Part shown: piece after piece, positions 11,068 through 19,527 of the stretch | How the letters are laid out: every line of letters begins with the position of its first letter | How positions within the stretch are numbered: position 1 is the first letter of the stretch | Source: Rhodopseudomonas pseudopalustris | GTDB taxonomy: Bacteria > Pseudomonadota > Alphaproteobacteria > Rhizobiales > Xanthobacteraceae | Direction of reading: 5' to 3' | Assembly: GCF_900110435.1 (NCBI RefSeq) | Contig: NZ_FODT01000010.1 | Span: forward strand, 1-64,000 | DNA length: 64,000 nt | Program-made: the position numbers and the translations under genes | The notes under the pieces: generated by a model | Database searches by the model: none | Told to the model about the DNA's origin: nothing | What the model saw: the letters and a program-made list of their open reading frames with translations, nothing else

Positions 11068-11823
11068 ATGGCCCCCGTCGTCGACATGGATGATGCGCGC
11101 CGCAAGCGCGATCTCGCGAGGGACTTCACCGCGCTGAAGTTGGCCGCGCTTGATCAGGCTGCCATCGACCCGCGGCTAACGCACCTTGATTTCCGGCACT
11201 ACTACTATCTGGCCAGCGCCGCCGACCGGCTCACCCAGGTCGCGCGGAGAAAACAACGGATCATTGCCGACGCGCTCGGCGTGACGCCCCGCGCGGTGCA
11301 GATAAGCGCCGAACGCCTGAGCGAGTTTCAGTACATCACCATCATCACGAAGGACGGCGGCAGCTACACCAAAGGCTATCAGATGGTCCTCGTAAAGGCG
11401 AACGAGGTTTCGCCTTCCGAAAACACAAAGGCGAACCCAGCTTCGCCTTGTGCCGAAAAAAGGCGAACGAGATCGCCAAAAAAGGCGAAGCAAAACGATG
11501 AAAAAGGCGAAGCGCCATTCGCACCAATCTTACCCTTTAATTCCCTTGAAATCCCTTCGCGCGCGCGCGGGCCAAGCAGCCCTGACGGGCTTGGCCTCGC
11601 AGGCGCGCTTCTGCGGCAGCGCCTGGGCGACGACGTATTCCGATCGTGGTTCGGCAAGGTCAGCCTCGTCTCGGTGGTAGACGGCATCGTCACCCTGTCG
11701 GCGCCGACCAGCTTCATACGAGACCGGATCATCAGCGACCATGACCAGTTGCTGCAATCGGTCTGGCAGGCGGTGGACCCCAACATCGTCCGCGTCAACG
11801 TCGTCACCGGGGGTGTCCGATGA
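11068..11823 (+). CDS. Replication initiator with C-terminal DnaA-N-like domain
   Basis: A 251-residue protein. The N-terminal part (about 1-110) has a winged-helix look (LTHLDFRHYYYLASAADRLTQVARRKQRIIADALGVTPRAVQISAERL). The middle (110-155) is a low-complexity KAN/KKAK linker whose DNA is an iteron array. The C-terminus (about 180-251, LRQRLGDDVFRSWFGKVSLVSV...FIRDRIISDHDQLLQSVW) resembles the DnaA N-terminal domain that recruits helicase. This layout recalls lambda O, where origin repeats lie within the gene. It probably starts replication of the excised element. Name withheld because the exact family is not certain. Confidence 0.75.
   Translation: MAPVVDMDDARRKRDLARDFTALKLAALDQAAIDPRLTHLDFRHYYYLASAADRLTQVARRKQRIIADALGVTPRAVQISAERLSEFQYITIITKDGGSYTKGYQMVLVKANEVSPSENTKANPASPCAEKRRTRSPKKAKQNDEKGEAPFAPILPFNSLEIPSRARGPSSPDGLGLAGALLRQRLGDDVFRSWFGKVSLVSVVDGIVTLSAPTSFIRDRIISDHDQLLQSVWQAVDPNIVRVNVVTGGVR
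11394..11511. repeat. Iteron array inside the replication gene (candidate origin)
   Basis: The 9-mer AAAGGCGAA occurs as direct copies at 11394, 11427, 11459, 11481 and 11503, with inverted TTCGCCTT copies at 11409 and 11442, seven sites in 118 bp. The first four copies form two inverted pairs with 5-6 bp spacers. An AT-rich tract (TTACCCTTTAATTCCCTTG) follows at about 11529. Position in a linker of the initiator gene suggests an origin of replication. Confidence 0.7.
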
Positions 11824-12014
11824 AGGGGCAACCAACCATTCACATGCCTGTCGAGGCATTCATCGGCGGCAATGGCGACGTGGTCTTGTTGCAGGAGATC
11901 ACTCAGCCCGATGGCGAGACGTTCATCCGCATCATGGTCGACCCCAAGAATTGCGCGGCGTTGTGCGCCGCCATCACTGCGGCAGCACGCGAGGGAGCAG
12001 AAGCGCATGACTGA
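11820..12014 (+). CDS. Small hypothetical protein
   Basis: A 64-residue protein starting MKGQPTIHMPVEAFIGGNG. Its ATG overlaps the stop of the replication gene, so it is translationally coupled. Predicted beta-rich N-terminus and an Ala-rich C-terminal helix (CAALCAAITAAAREGAEAHD). No family recognised. Confidence 0.6.
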   Translation: MKGQPTIHMPVEAFIGGNGDVVLLQEITQPDGETFIRIMVDPKNCAALCAAITAAAREGAEAHD

Positions 12015-12342
12015 CGGCATAACCTACCCGGACAGCCCGGGATTCAAGGCGCACGGCCCATCGGAAGATGCAGCCGCGAAGATGGCACCGCGCGCGCCGC
12101 GGATTCGCAACACGGTTCTCGACGAGATCGCCAAGCATCCGGCCGGCGTCACCGCCGATGAGATCGCCGCGGCTCTGGGCCTGTCCGTGCTGACGGTCCG
12201 CCCTCGCGTTTCAGAATTGCGCCGGCTCGGAGAGATCAGGGCAACCGGCGATCGCCGTTGCAACGCCAGCGGCATGACCGCCGGCACCTGGCGGATGGCG
12301 CCGCCACTTCCGAATGATCCCAGCGCGAAAGGTGAAGCATGA
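12007..12342 (+). CDS. Winged helix-turn-helix protein
   Basis: A 111-residue protein beginning MTDGITYPDSPGFKAHG and overlapping the previous gene by 8 bp. Residues 35-80 (RNTVLDEIAKHPAGVTADEIAAALGLSVLTVRPRVSELRRLGEI) form a clear MarR/LexA-like winged helix. The N-terminal tail is disordered. Likely a transcription factor or accessory DNA-binding protein of the element's early module. Confidence 0.65.
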   Translation: MTDGITYPDSPGFKAHGPSEDAAAKMAPRAPRIRNTVLDEIAKHPAGVTADEIAAALGLSVLTVRPRVSELRRLGEIRATGDRRCNASGMTAGTWRMAPPLPNDPSAKGEA

Positions 12343-12617
12343 CTAGCGAAATCGAGACCAGCCTCATCGAAATTTGCCTCGGTCCCGTCGATCGCGTGGT
12401 GATCACCGCGGGGCACATCGTCGAAAGACACCTGCCATTCGAGCAATGGCCGTTCCGCTATTTCGTCGACCTGATCGAGGAAGGCCCAGACGGTGGTGAC
12501 GCCATTCTCTGGAATGGAGCGACTCATACGGAGGCGGTGGTCGCGGCGCGTGAGATCAGTCGAGACTGGGGCAACCTTCCGATCATCGACCGCACTGCCG
12601 GAGACGCTACGCAATGA
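12339..12617 (+). CDS. Small hypothetical protein
   Basis: A 92-residue acidic protein (MTSEIETSLIEICLGPVDRVV...) in an ATGA overlap with the winged-helix gene. The pattern of short strands followed by a helix (GATHTEAVVAAREISRDWG) suggests a compact alpha/beta fold. No family recognised. Confidence 0.55.
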   Translation: MTSEIETSLIEICLGPVDRVVITAGHIVERHLPFEQWPFRYFVDLIEEGPDGGDAILWNGATHTEAVVAAREISRDWGNLPIIDRTAGDATQ

Positions 12618-12928
12618 GCAGCACCCGCCAGCTTCCGGACCAGCTCGCGAACTTGTATCCCACCAGCAATGATTGGGTGCGGGCATTCCCCTGGCAATAC
12701 GCCAGCGGGCGCGTTGACCACTACCAAACCGTTTTCCGCCGGCTGGTTTTCCTGGCCGGTGCCGAGCACCCGATCGAGCAGAAGGTGTGCGTCGCCGTTC
12801 CGCGTTCGATTTTCCACAACTCGCACGCGGCGCTCTGGGACATCGCAGGCCAGATCCGGCGGGCGAATAGCAGCAAGGCGCGGTCCAGGGACGGAAAATT
12901 CAAAAGGGCCGGTGGGAGGCCGCGCTGA
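12614..12928 (+). CDS. Small hypothetical protein
   Basis: A 104-residue protein starting MSSTRQLPDQLANLYPTSNDWVRAFPW, with a strongly basic C-terminal tail (RRANSSKARSRDGKFKRAGGRPR) that could bind nucleic acid. ATGA overlaps on both sides place it in the same translationally coupled chain. No family recognised. Confidence 0.55.
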   Translation: MSSTRQLPDQLANLYPTSNDWVRAFPWQYASGRVDHYQTVFRRLVFLAGAEHPIEQKVCVAVPRSIFHNSHAALWDIAGQIRRANSSKARSRDGKFKRAGGRPR

Positions 12929-14088
12929 TGCCGCCGCGCAAAGGAACGCCGCAGCGTCCGAAGGTTCGTCAGCCACCGGTGGCTGACCACTTCGCCACGA
13001 TCGTTGCCTTGTGCGAGGCGGGGTCAACATTGGCCGCGGCGTGCGGGGCGGTGCCGCACGGGCCAAACCTCAACGCGGTTCGGCGGTGGGTGCGCAACAA
13101 CGCGGATGCAGCCGAGCAATTGAGGGCGGCGCGGATGGCTGCAGGCGGCACCACGCGGGCGCCGTCAAGGATTCCACCGGAAGCATGGGAGGCGGGACTG
13201 CAGGCCGTCGCGACCTATGAGGGGGCGCTGACATCGCTGCGCGTTCCAGGCCAGCCCCATATTGACGATCTTCGTCGGCGCGCCGACCGCGATCCCGGCT
13301 TCGCTGCGCGGCTGAAGGCGGCGTTTGAACGGCGCCAAGCGCTAGGACTGCGAAAGGCGCGGTTCAGCCCGGCGGACTATTCGGCGGCAATTGAAAAACT
13401 CAAAGCTGACCGGTCGCGGAACATGACAGAAATCGACGCCGACTTGCGGCGCGAGAACTTGCCGGCGCTGGGAACGATCTATGTCCGGCGCTATCGCGAC
13501 GCAGATCTGGCGAAACAGTACGCGGAGAGCATCACCGCGACGCGTGGCATTTTCCATTTCAGCGAGGAGGCCTACGACGAGGCGCTGGCTATATTGCGAT
13601 CGGACCCGGCGAAAGCGCGCCTCATCATCAAACGCGCGAAGGGAAGGCTTCCCAGCTTCAACGCAATCGTTTCGCGCGCCAAGACCGATCCCGCCGTTGC
13701 CGCGATTTTCGGTGACGCCAGACTGAAGCGCCGCGCCGCGAAGGCCCATGCCAGAACCGACAAGGCGAACAAGCCTGTCTACCAGGACGGCGTTCTGCGC
13801 TCCGGGTTGTTGCTCGATGACCTGTACAGGGAGGCGAGCACGTTGTTTCACCGTGGTCTACCGGATCGTGACGACATGATTTCCGAGGTGGTGCTGGCGG
13901 TTCTGCAGGGCGAATTGAAACGAGAAGAGATCAGTACCAAAGGCGTCAAGCTCGGCTGGGCGCGCGTCAGCCGGTTCAACAAAGGTACCGATTCCCTTGA
14001 CCGGCCGATCGCCAGAGACGGCGGAAGCTCGACAACGGTGCTGGACATGGTGAAGGCCGACCACTGGTCTTTTGAGGACGCGATATGA
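12928..14088 (+). CDS. Composite DNA-binding protein, TerS-like N-terminus and sigma-like C-terminus
   Basis: A 386-residue protein. Residues 20-75 (FATIVALCEAGSTLAAACGA...NLNAVRRWVRNNADAAEQLRAARMA) resemble the helix-turn-helix of small terminase subunits. The middle is helical and rich in Lys/Arg. The last 80 residues (LDDLYREASTLFHRGLPDRDDMISEVVLAVLQGE...TDSLDRPIARDGGSSTTVLDMV) resemble sigma-70 family proteins, including the SLDxPI..DG...TLxD pattern seen before region 4. It stands just before the head module, so it might be a late activator. Both similarities are my reading and need profile searches. Confidence 0.5.
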   Translation: MPPRKGTPQRPKVRQPPVADHFATIVALCEAGSTLAAACGAVPHGPNLNAVRRWVRNNADAAEQLRAARMAAGGTTRAPSRIPPEAWEAGLQAVATYEGALTSLRVPGQPHIDDLRRRADRDPGFAARLKAAFERRQALGLRKARFSPADYSAAIEKLKADRSRNMTEIDADLRRENLPALGTIYVRRYRDADLAKQYAESITATRGIFHFSEEAYDEALAILRSDPAKARLIIKRAKGRLPSFNAIVSRAKTDPAVAAIFGDARLKRRAAKAHARTDKANKPVYQDGVLRSGLLLDDLYREASTLFHRGLPDRDDMISEVVLAVLQGELKREEISTKGVKLGWARVSRFNKGTDSLDRPIARDGGSSTTVLDMVKADHWSFEDAI

Positions 14089-14399
14089 GCTACGTTGGCC
14101 AGATGGTGCGGGCAGGCGGCAGCGCCCCGATGAAGGTCGTTGATATTTCGAACGACATTGCCGAATGCGTCTGGATCGATGGCAACGGCGTAATCCGGCG
14201 GCGCTTCCATGAGGTCGACCACCTCACGCCGTTCTGGATGTCGCTCGGGCCAAAGAGCCTTTGGCCCGACATGACGCAGATCGACCTGATCGAAATCGAG
14301 AAAGAGGAGCGGGTGGCCGCGGCGCAGAAGAAGGCGCAGCGCGAGGTTGCAAAGAAAGCGAAGAAGTCGAACAAGCTCAAGCGCAAGGTGTCGGCATGA
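14085..14399 (+). CDS. DUF2158-like small protein
   Basis: A 104-residue protein. Residues 6-55 (GQMVRAGGSAPMKVVDISNDIAECVWIDGNGVIRRRFHEVDHLTPF) follow the YodC/DUF2158 pattern of a small SH3-like barrel (V.L.SGGP.MTV...V.C.WF). The C-terminus is a charged Lys-rich helix. ATGA overlap with the preceding gene. Function unknown. Confidence 0.6.
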   Translation: MSYVGQMVRAGGSAPMKVVDISNDIAECVWIDGNGVIRRRFHEVDHLTPFWMSLGPKSLWPDMTQIDLIEIEKEERVAAAQKKAQREVAKKAKKSNKLKRKVSA

Positions 14400-14692
14400 A
14401 CGGGGAAAACGGATGGGTTAACCCAACGGTTATGGTCACCGACAAATCGTGGCGCGATCAGAAGCTTTGGGGGGCCAAAGCCATTGCAGATTTTGCCGAG
14501 GTCAGCGTTGATACTGTGTATCGCTGGGAGCAGTTGCCGGACTGTCCGGTCAGCAAGCCAGGCGGGCGTTACTTCGCGCTCCGCACGGCCTTGTCGCGGT
14601 GGATGTTGAGCAAGGCTGCAAGGTCTTGCGAGAATGTGCCAGATAACTCACGATCATGCGGGGTAGACCGTGCCGGTGGTTCGGCCGCATAG
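14396..14692 (+). CDS. Helix-turn-helix DNA-binding protein
   Basis: A 98-residue protein (MNGENGWVNPTVMVTDKSW...) with an excisionase/MerR-like helix-turn-helix at about 25-62 (AIADFAEVSVDTVYRWEQLPDCPVSKPGGRYFALRTALSRWML). The start overlaps the previous stop. Placed directly before the portal gene, where small packaging or regulatory factors occur. The C-terminal 30 residues look unstructured. Confidence 0.6.
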   Translation: MNGENGWVNPTVMVTDKSWRDQKLWGAKAIADFAEVSVDTVYRWEQLPDCPVSKPGGRYFALRTALSRWMLSKAARSCENVPDNSRSCGVDRAGGSAA

Positions 14693-14696
14693 ACTG

Positions 14697-15914
14697 ATGA
14701 TGCGGCTATGGCCAAGGCGAGCAGTCGAGATCAAGGCGTCGCTGGCAAATCCGGATCCCGAGTTGCTCAGCATCTTCGGGGCAGGTTTGCCGGGCGCGAT
14801 TACGCGCGCTCAGGCCCTTGACGTTCCGGTGGTCAGCACCGCGATCCGAACGCTCAGCGAAGCCGCGGCGACGCTCAGTATCAAGGTTGTCCGCATCAAC
14901 GATGACGGCACCGAAACCGACGACGCCAAGCATCCCGTCGCCAAGTTGCTGCAGGATCAGGTCAACGACTGGACCAGCGCCTTCGAACTGGTCCGCGACC
15001 TGGTGGTGCAGGCGCTGACCTGCGACGCGGGCGGCATTGCTTGGATCAACCGCGTCGACGGCAGGCCGCACGAAATCATCATCTACCAGCCGGGCAAGAT
15101 TTCTGTTTCCTATGCCGACACTGGCGAGCCGAGCTATCGCATCGATAGCCGTCTGCTGGACGCTGCCGACGTGATCCATTTGCGGTCGCCGTTCAGCCGC
15201 TGCCCGCTGACGATGGCGATGCGCGCAATCTCGGTGGCGTGGCATTTGGAGAATCACGCGCTCAACCTGTTCAAGAAGGGCGCCCGGCCGGGCGGTGTGA
15301 TCAAGTTCAAGAAAACCCTTGGCGACGAGGGGCTGAAGAAGATGAAGGCCGGCTGGCGCGCGGCGTTCTCCGGTTCGGACAATTCCGGCGAGACGGCCGT
15401 TCTGTGGGACGACGCCGATTTTCAACAACTCACGCTCAACAGCACCGACAGCCAATTTTTGGAGAACAGGAAATTCCAAATCCTGGAGATCTGCCGGGCT
15501 TTCCGCATCCCGCCGGGCATGGCCTATGAGCTGGACCGCGTCACCTACAACAACGGCGAACAGCAGGGCCAAGAGTTCCTGAGCTACAGCCTCGAGCCGT
15601 GGCTGCACGCGCTGGAAAACTGTTTCCGCCGGGCGCTGTTCTCCACCGACGAACGGGCATCCTATCGCGTCGTCTTCGATCGCGACGACCTGACCCGCGC
15701 CAGCCTGACCGAGCGCGCCGCGGCGATCAACAGCTTGCGGGCGTCGAAGGTGCTCAACGCCAACGAGGGCCGGTCATGGATCGGGCTGCAGCCCTATGAA
15801 GGCGGTGACGTTTACGAAAATACGAACATCAGCACCGACACCCCGGCGGCGGACGGTTCGAACCCGCGCGCGGGCAGCACCCCGCCGAAACAGAAACTGC
15901 AGGCGGCAGCATGA
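14697..15914 (+). CDS. HK97-type portal protein
   Basis: A 405-residue protein that forms the dodecameric DNA entry/exit ring at one vertex of the head. Family features include AQALDVPVVSTAIRTLSEAAATL near the N-terminus, ADVIHLRSPF, NLFKKGARPGGVIKFKK, the segment FLENRKFQILEICRAFRIPPGMAYELDRVTYNNGEQQ, and LEPWLHALENCFRRALF. Length is normal for the family. A GTG at 14670 is an alternative start. First gene of an uninterrupted head module; ATGA overlap with the protease. Confidence 0.93.
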   Translation: MMRLWPRRAVEIKASLANPDPELLSIFGAGLPGAITRAQALDVPVVSTAIRTLSEAAATLSIKVVRINDDGTETDDAKHPVAKLLQDQVNDWTSAFELVRDLVVQALTCDAGGIAWINRVDGRPHEIIIYQPGKISVSYADTGEPSYRIDSRLLDAADVIHLRSPFSRCPLTMAMRAISVAWHLENHALNLFKKGARPGGVIKFKKTLGDEGLKKMKAGWRAAFSGSDNSGETAVLWDDADFQQLTLNSTDSQFLENRKFQILEICRAFRIPPGMAYELDRVTYNNGEQQGQEFLSYSLEPWLHALENCFRRALFSTDERASYRVVFDRDDLTRASLTERAAAINSLRASKVLNANEGRSWIGLQPYEGGDVYENTNISTDTPAADGSNPRAGSTPPKQKLQAAA

Positions 15915-16435
15915 GCAACGCTCTGGATCGGGCTTATTTCACGACCAAGATCATTGCCGACGATGCCGGCGTGGTCTCCTGTCTTGCGTGGCCCTACGGC
16001 AAGCCTGACCGTGTCGGCGACGTGATCGAGAAGGGCGCGTTCGGAGACATCGATCTGCCGCTGCCCATGCTGGCCTTCCACGACATGAAAAGCCCGATCG
16101 GCGCGTGGAGCCAGGCGATCGACAAGGCGGACGGCCTGCATCTCTCCGGCAAGATCCTCGTTGGAAAGGTCGCCATGGCAACCGAATGCCATGAGCTGGT
16201 CATGTCCGGTGGCATCCGCGCCGTCTCCGTCGGCTTCATCACCAAGAAAGCGAAACCCCGCAAGGGCGGTGGCCGTACCATCAGCGAAGCCGAGCTGATC
16301 GAGTGCAGCATGGTCCCGGTGGGAATGCATCCCGGCGCGCGCCTTACCAGCGCAAAGTCGGTCATCGAGGCGCTGGCAATCGCCCAGGCCATCAACCGCG
16401 CCACGGCGGCGCTCACGGCAGGAACATCGAAATGA
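15911..16435 (+). CDS. HK97-type prohead protease (U35)
   Basis: A 174-residue protease that trims scaffold and capsid during head maturation. Features include RVGDVIEKGAFG near residue 35, the catalytic His in MLAFHDMKSPIG, GKILVG, VSVGF with the likely Ser nucleophile (about 100), and LIECSMVPVGMHPGAR. Overlaps the portal stop and the capsid start by ATGA, so dosage is coupled. Full length, no lesions. Confidence 0.92.
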   Translation: MSNALDRAYFTTKIIADDAGVVSCLAWPYGKPDRVGDVIEKGAFGDIDLPLPMLAFHDMKSPIGAWSQAIDKADGLHLSGKILVGKVAMATECHELVMSGGIRAVSVGFITKKAKPRKGGGRTISEAELIECSMVPVGMHPGARLTSAKSVIEALAIAQAINRATAALTAGTSK

Positions 16436-17634
16436 AGAACGTTGCTAAGAACGCGCTGCTTGGCAGCGTTGCTCTCGATCTCACCATCAAGGAAGGTGAT
16501 GAATCCGATCCGGCCTCGATCATCACCAAGGCGCTCGGCGACTTTTCGACCGAGTTCGAAAGGAAGTTCGACGATCGGTTCAAGGCGTTGGAGGCCAAGG
16601 CGCCGGCCACCGATCCGAAGCTGACCGAGCGGCTGGACAAGATCGAGGCCAAGGTCAACCGCCCCGGCGCCACGGACAAGACCAAGGACGAACAGGCCGA
16701 ATCCGAAAAGAAGGCCTTCCATTCGTATTTGCGCCAGGGCGATCGGGCCGACCCGGTCGAACTCAAGACCCTGATCGTCTCCAGCGATCCGCAGGGCGGC
16801 TATCTGGCGCCGACCGAATTGTCGACCGAGTTCATCCGCGACCTGGTCGAATATTCGCCGATCCGCGGCCTCGCCACGGTGCGCAGCACCACGTCGCCGG
16901 CTGTGGCGTATCCGAAGCGCATCGGCACCACGAACGGCAAGTGGAAGGGCGAGCTCCAGGCGCAGGAAGGTTCGGAGCCGAGCTTCGGCCAGGTCGAGAT
17001 CCCGGTTCGCGAGATCAACACCTTCGTCGACATCTCGAACCAGCTGCTCGCCGACAGCGCGGGCGTTGCCGAGGCCGAAGTTCGCATGGCGCTCGCCGAA
17101 GACTTCGGACAGAAGGAAGGCGCCGCCTTCGTCAAGGGCTCCGGACCGCTGATGCCCGAGGGCCTGCTGACCAACGGCGACGTCGTCTCGGTCCCGACAG
17201 GCAACGCGGCGACGCTCGGCACCGCGCCCGCCGACCTGCTGATCAGCGTGTTCTACTCGCTGCAGGCGGCATATCGGCAGCGCGGCACCTGGTTGATGGC
17301 GGGATCGACGCTCGCCGCGATCCGCAAGCTGAAGGATGGCCAGGGCAATTTCCTGTGGCAGCCCTCGCTGCAGCTTGGGCAACCGGAAAGCATCTTGGGC
17401 CGCCCGGTGGTCGAAGTACCCGACATGGACGCCATCGGCGCCGGGGCAACGCCGATCGCCTTCGGTGACATCGCGACCGCGTATCGGATCATCGACCGAC
17501 TGGCGCTCAGCATCTTGGTCAACCCCTACCTGCTCGCCACCAACGGCATCACCCGTATTCACGCCACCCGGCGCGTCGGCGGCGCGGTCATTCGGCCCGC
17601 GGCGCTCAAGAAGATCACCTGCGCCGTCAGCTAA
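16432..17634 (+). CDS. HK97-fold major capsid protein
   Basis: A 400-residue capsid precursor. Residues 1-105 form a charged helical delta domain (KFDDRFKALEAKAPATDPKLTERLDKIEAKVN) expected to be removed by the neighbouring protease. The mature part starts around LIVSSDPQGGYLAPTELSTEFI and shows the family pattern IRGLATVRSTTSPAVAYPKR, EINTFVDISNQLLADS, AFVKGSGPLMPEGLL and the C-terminal RIIDRLALSILVNPYL. The start at 16432 overlaps the protease stop. It would let the element build its own head. Confidence 0.94.
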   Translation: MKNVAKNALLGSVALDLTIKEGDESDPASIITKALGDFSTEFERKFDDRFKALEAKAPATDPKLTERLDKIEAKVNRPGATDKTKDEQAESEKKAFHSYLRQGDRADPVELKTLIVSSDPQGGYLAPTELSTEFIRDLVEYSPIRGLATVRSTTSPAVAYPKRIGTTNGKWKGELQAQEGSEPSFGQVEIPVREINTFVDISNQLLADSAGVAEAEVRMALAEDFGQKEGAAFVKGSGPLMPEGLLTNGDVVSVPTGNAATLGTAPADLLISVFYSLQAAYRQRGTWLMAGSTLAAIRKLKDGQGNFLWQPSLQLGQPESILGRPVVEVPDMDAIGAGATPIAFGDIATAYRIIDRLALSILVNPYLLATNGITRIHATRRVGGAVIRPAALKKITCAVS

Positions 17635-17648
17635 GAAGGAACAGCACC

Positions 17649-18035
17649 ATGCGCGATCTTGCTTCAAACATCGGCGTCGTCCTGGCGCTGTCTCCCGCGG
17701 TGCAGGCCGCGACCATCAAGGGCAACGCGGTCGATCTGCAGGACTATGAAGGCGCGGCCCTGATCCTCAACAGCGGTGCCGTCGTCGGAGCCGGAAGCTT
17801 TGCCGCCAAACTGCAGGAGGCCGAGACTACCGCGGACGGCGACTTCACCGACGTTCCGGCCGATCTGTTGGTCGGTGTGTTGCCGGCGGCGCTGGCGGCC
17901 GATGCCACGGTCAAGCAAAGCTACATCGGACATAAGCGCTATGTCCGGGTGGTGGTGACCAAGAACAGCGGAACGTCCGTCGCGCTCGGCGCGGTGTTCG
18001 TGCTGGGCAACGCCCGCAACCGCCCGGTGGCCTGA
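17649..18035 (+). CDS. Probable head decoration or accessory head protein
   Basis: A 128-residue protein 14 bp after the capsid gene, preceded by AAGGAA. Sequence is beta-rich with small residues (AATIKGNAVDLQDYEGAALILNSGAVVGAGSFAAKLQEAET...YVRVVVTKNSGTSVALGAVFVLG). Proteins of this size and place often decorate or cement capsids. The assignment rests on position and composition only. Confidence 0.55.
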   Translation: MRDLASNIGVVLALSPAVQAATIKGNAVDLQDYEGAALILNSGAVVGAGSFAAKLQEAETTADGDFTDVPADLLVGVLPAALAADATVKQSYIGHKRYVRVVVTKNSGTSVALGAVFVLGNARNRPVA

Positions 18036-18048
18036 TCGAGGAACGGCC

Positions 18049-18414
18049 ATGCCGATGCGCGCACCATCCATCCGTGGTTGCTGCGGGCGTCGGCTGCCCA
18101 AGGAGGTCATGTGCCCGTGCCAGCAGGCCAGGAAGCGGGAAGCCGACAAGGCTTATGATGCTGGGCGGCCATCGGCCTCACGGCGTGGCTATGACGCCGA
18201 ATGGCGGACCCTGCGCAAGGCCTATCTCGCAGAGCCTGGTCACCAACTCTGTGCATGTGGAGCGCCAGCCACGCTTGTCGGTCACATCGTCAGCATCAGA
18301 CAGGCACCAGGCCGCAGGCTGGATCGGAGCAATTGGAAGCCATCCTGCACGCCCTGCAACCTGCGTCAGAACATTCGCTGTGAGGGCGGCTTCGGTAAGG
18401 CTACCCGGGGGTAG
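18049..18414 (+). CDS. HNH endonuclease
   Basis: A 121-residue protein with two zinc-binding CxxC-like pairs (CACG and CTPC) around an HNH core: GHIVSIRQAPGRRLDRSNWKPSCTPCNLRQNI. In HK97-like and cos-type packaging systems, a small HNH protein works with the terminase to cut at cos. Presence beside TerS/TerL suggests cos packaging. The residue before the first core His is Gly in place of the common Asp (VDHI), which may be tolerated. Confidence 0.85.
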   Translation: MPMRAPSIRGCCGRRLPKEVMCPCQQARKREADKAYDAGRPSASRRGYDAEWRTLRKAYLAEPGHQLCACGAPATLVGHIVSIRQAPGRRLDRSNWKPSCTPCNLRQNIRCEGGFGKATRG

Positions 18415-18490
18415 TCGACGTCTTCACGAAATCGCGTGGGGACCAGTGGTTCTCAGTCCCGCAAGAGATCCCCGAATTGAGGTTTTTTAG

Positions 18491-18796
18491 ATGGCGATCG
18501 TCACGTTGGAAGAGGTCAAGGCCCAGCTGAATCAGACGCTGGACGTCGACGACGAACTGATCGAGCGCAAGATCTGTGCCGCGCAGTGCCATATCGAACA
18601 GCTGCTCGGCTTCAAGATCTCCGATCAGTACACGCCGACCAAGATTCCGGCGCCGTTGAAGGAATGCGTCTGCCAGCTGGCAGCGCATTGGTACGAAAAC
18701 CGCGAGGCGGTGCTGGTGGGTGTCAATGCGCAGTCGCTGCCGATCGGTGTGGCCGACATCGTGAACGAATTTCGGAACTGGAGCTGGGCGGGCTGA
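18491..18796 (+). CDS. Head-tail connector protein (gp6-like)
   Basis: A 101-residue protein (MAIVTLEEVKAQLNQTLDVDDELIERKICAAQCHIEQLLG) with the helical pattern of the phage connector family that attaches below the portal. The 76 bp upstream have no gene. It marks the end of the head; in a full phage the tail module would follow within a few genes, which does not happen here. Confidence 0.88.
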   Translation: MAIVTLEEVKAQLNQTLDVDDELIERKICAAQCHIEQLLGFKISDQYTPTKIPAPLKECVCQLAAHWYENREAVLVGVNAQSLPIGVADIVNEFRNWSWAG

Positions 18797-18799
18797 GCC

Positions 18800-19126
18800 A
18801 TGCGTTCCGGCAACCTCGACAGTCTGATTGAGATCCAGCGTTTCACCGTCACGGGTGATGACGGCATGGGAAATGAAATCCAGGAATGGGCGCCGCTCGC
18901 CACGCTTCGCGCTCAACTGATTCAGGCCGGGACCGAGGAGTTCATCCGCAACTACGCCACCAGCCAGGACACCGTTATCGTGTTTCGCACGCGCTACCTG
19001 GAGGGCGTCACCAACATCGATCGCGTGGTCTATGACGGCGTCGTCTACGACATCAAGGAGACCAAGGAGATCGGCCGCGCGCGAGGCCTGGAGATCAGGA
19101 CGATTTCGCAAGGGCAGGTGGCCTGA
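18800..19126 (+). CDS. Head-tail adaptor (head closure) protein
   Basis: A 108-residue protein of the Phage_H_T_join family. It begins MRSGNLDSLIEIQRFTVTGDDGMGNEIQEWAPLATLRAQL, and the repeated beta strands and YDGVVYDIKETKEIGRARGLEI near the end are typical. It closes the filled head and gives the docking face for a tail, the surface at which a satellite must match its helper phage. Confidence 0.88.
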   Translation: MRSGNLDSLIEIQRFTVTGDDGMGNEIQEWAPLATLRAQLIQAGTEEFIRNYATSQDTVIVFRTRYLEGVTNIDRVVYDGVVYDIKETKEIGRARGLEIRTISQGQVA

Positions 19127-19527
19127 TGCGCGGCACGAAACCGACGCTGGTGGTCGACAACGGCACGGTGCTGCGGGACATCAAGGCGCCGTCGTGGATG
19201 TCGAAGGACGCCAAGGCCGAATGGCGGCGCGTATTCCCGATCGTCCGCAAGCGGCGCATCCTAACCACGGCCGATCTGGGCTCACTGGAAAATTACTGCA
19301 TCGCGCTCGGCACCGTGCGGGAAATGGAACGGACGCTGCAAGCCGAAGGCCACGTGTTCTCCGGCGACTCCGGTCCGAAGCGGCACCCGGCTGTTGCCAT
19401 CCAATCAGATGCTATGACGCGCGCGCTGCGCCTTGCCTCGGAGCTCGGTCTCACACCTGTAAGCCGATCGCGGCCGGCAGTGCGGAAAGATGATGATGAC
19501 GAAGACGTATCCCCACTGGATTTTTGA
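19126..19527 (+). CDS. Terminase small subunit (P27 family)
   Basis: A 133-residue protein with the P27 pattern APSWMSKDAKAEWRRVFPIVRKRRILTTADLGSLENYCIALGTVREMERTL. It recognises the packaging site and feeds DNA to the large subunit. Its start overlaps the adaptor stop, and the gene overlaps TerL by 38 bp. The order head-completion genes then terminase at the 3' end differs from many phages, where terminase comes first. Confidence 0.9.
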   Translation: MRGTKPTLVVDNGTVLRDIKAPSWMSKDAKAEWRRVFPIVRKRRILTTADLGSLENYCIALGTVREMERTLQAEGHVFSGDSGPKRHPAVAIQSDAMTRALRLASELGLTPVSRSRPAVRKDDDDEDVSPLDF

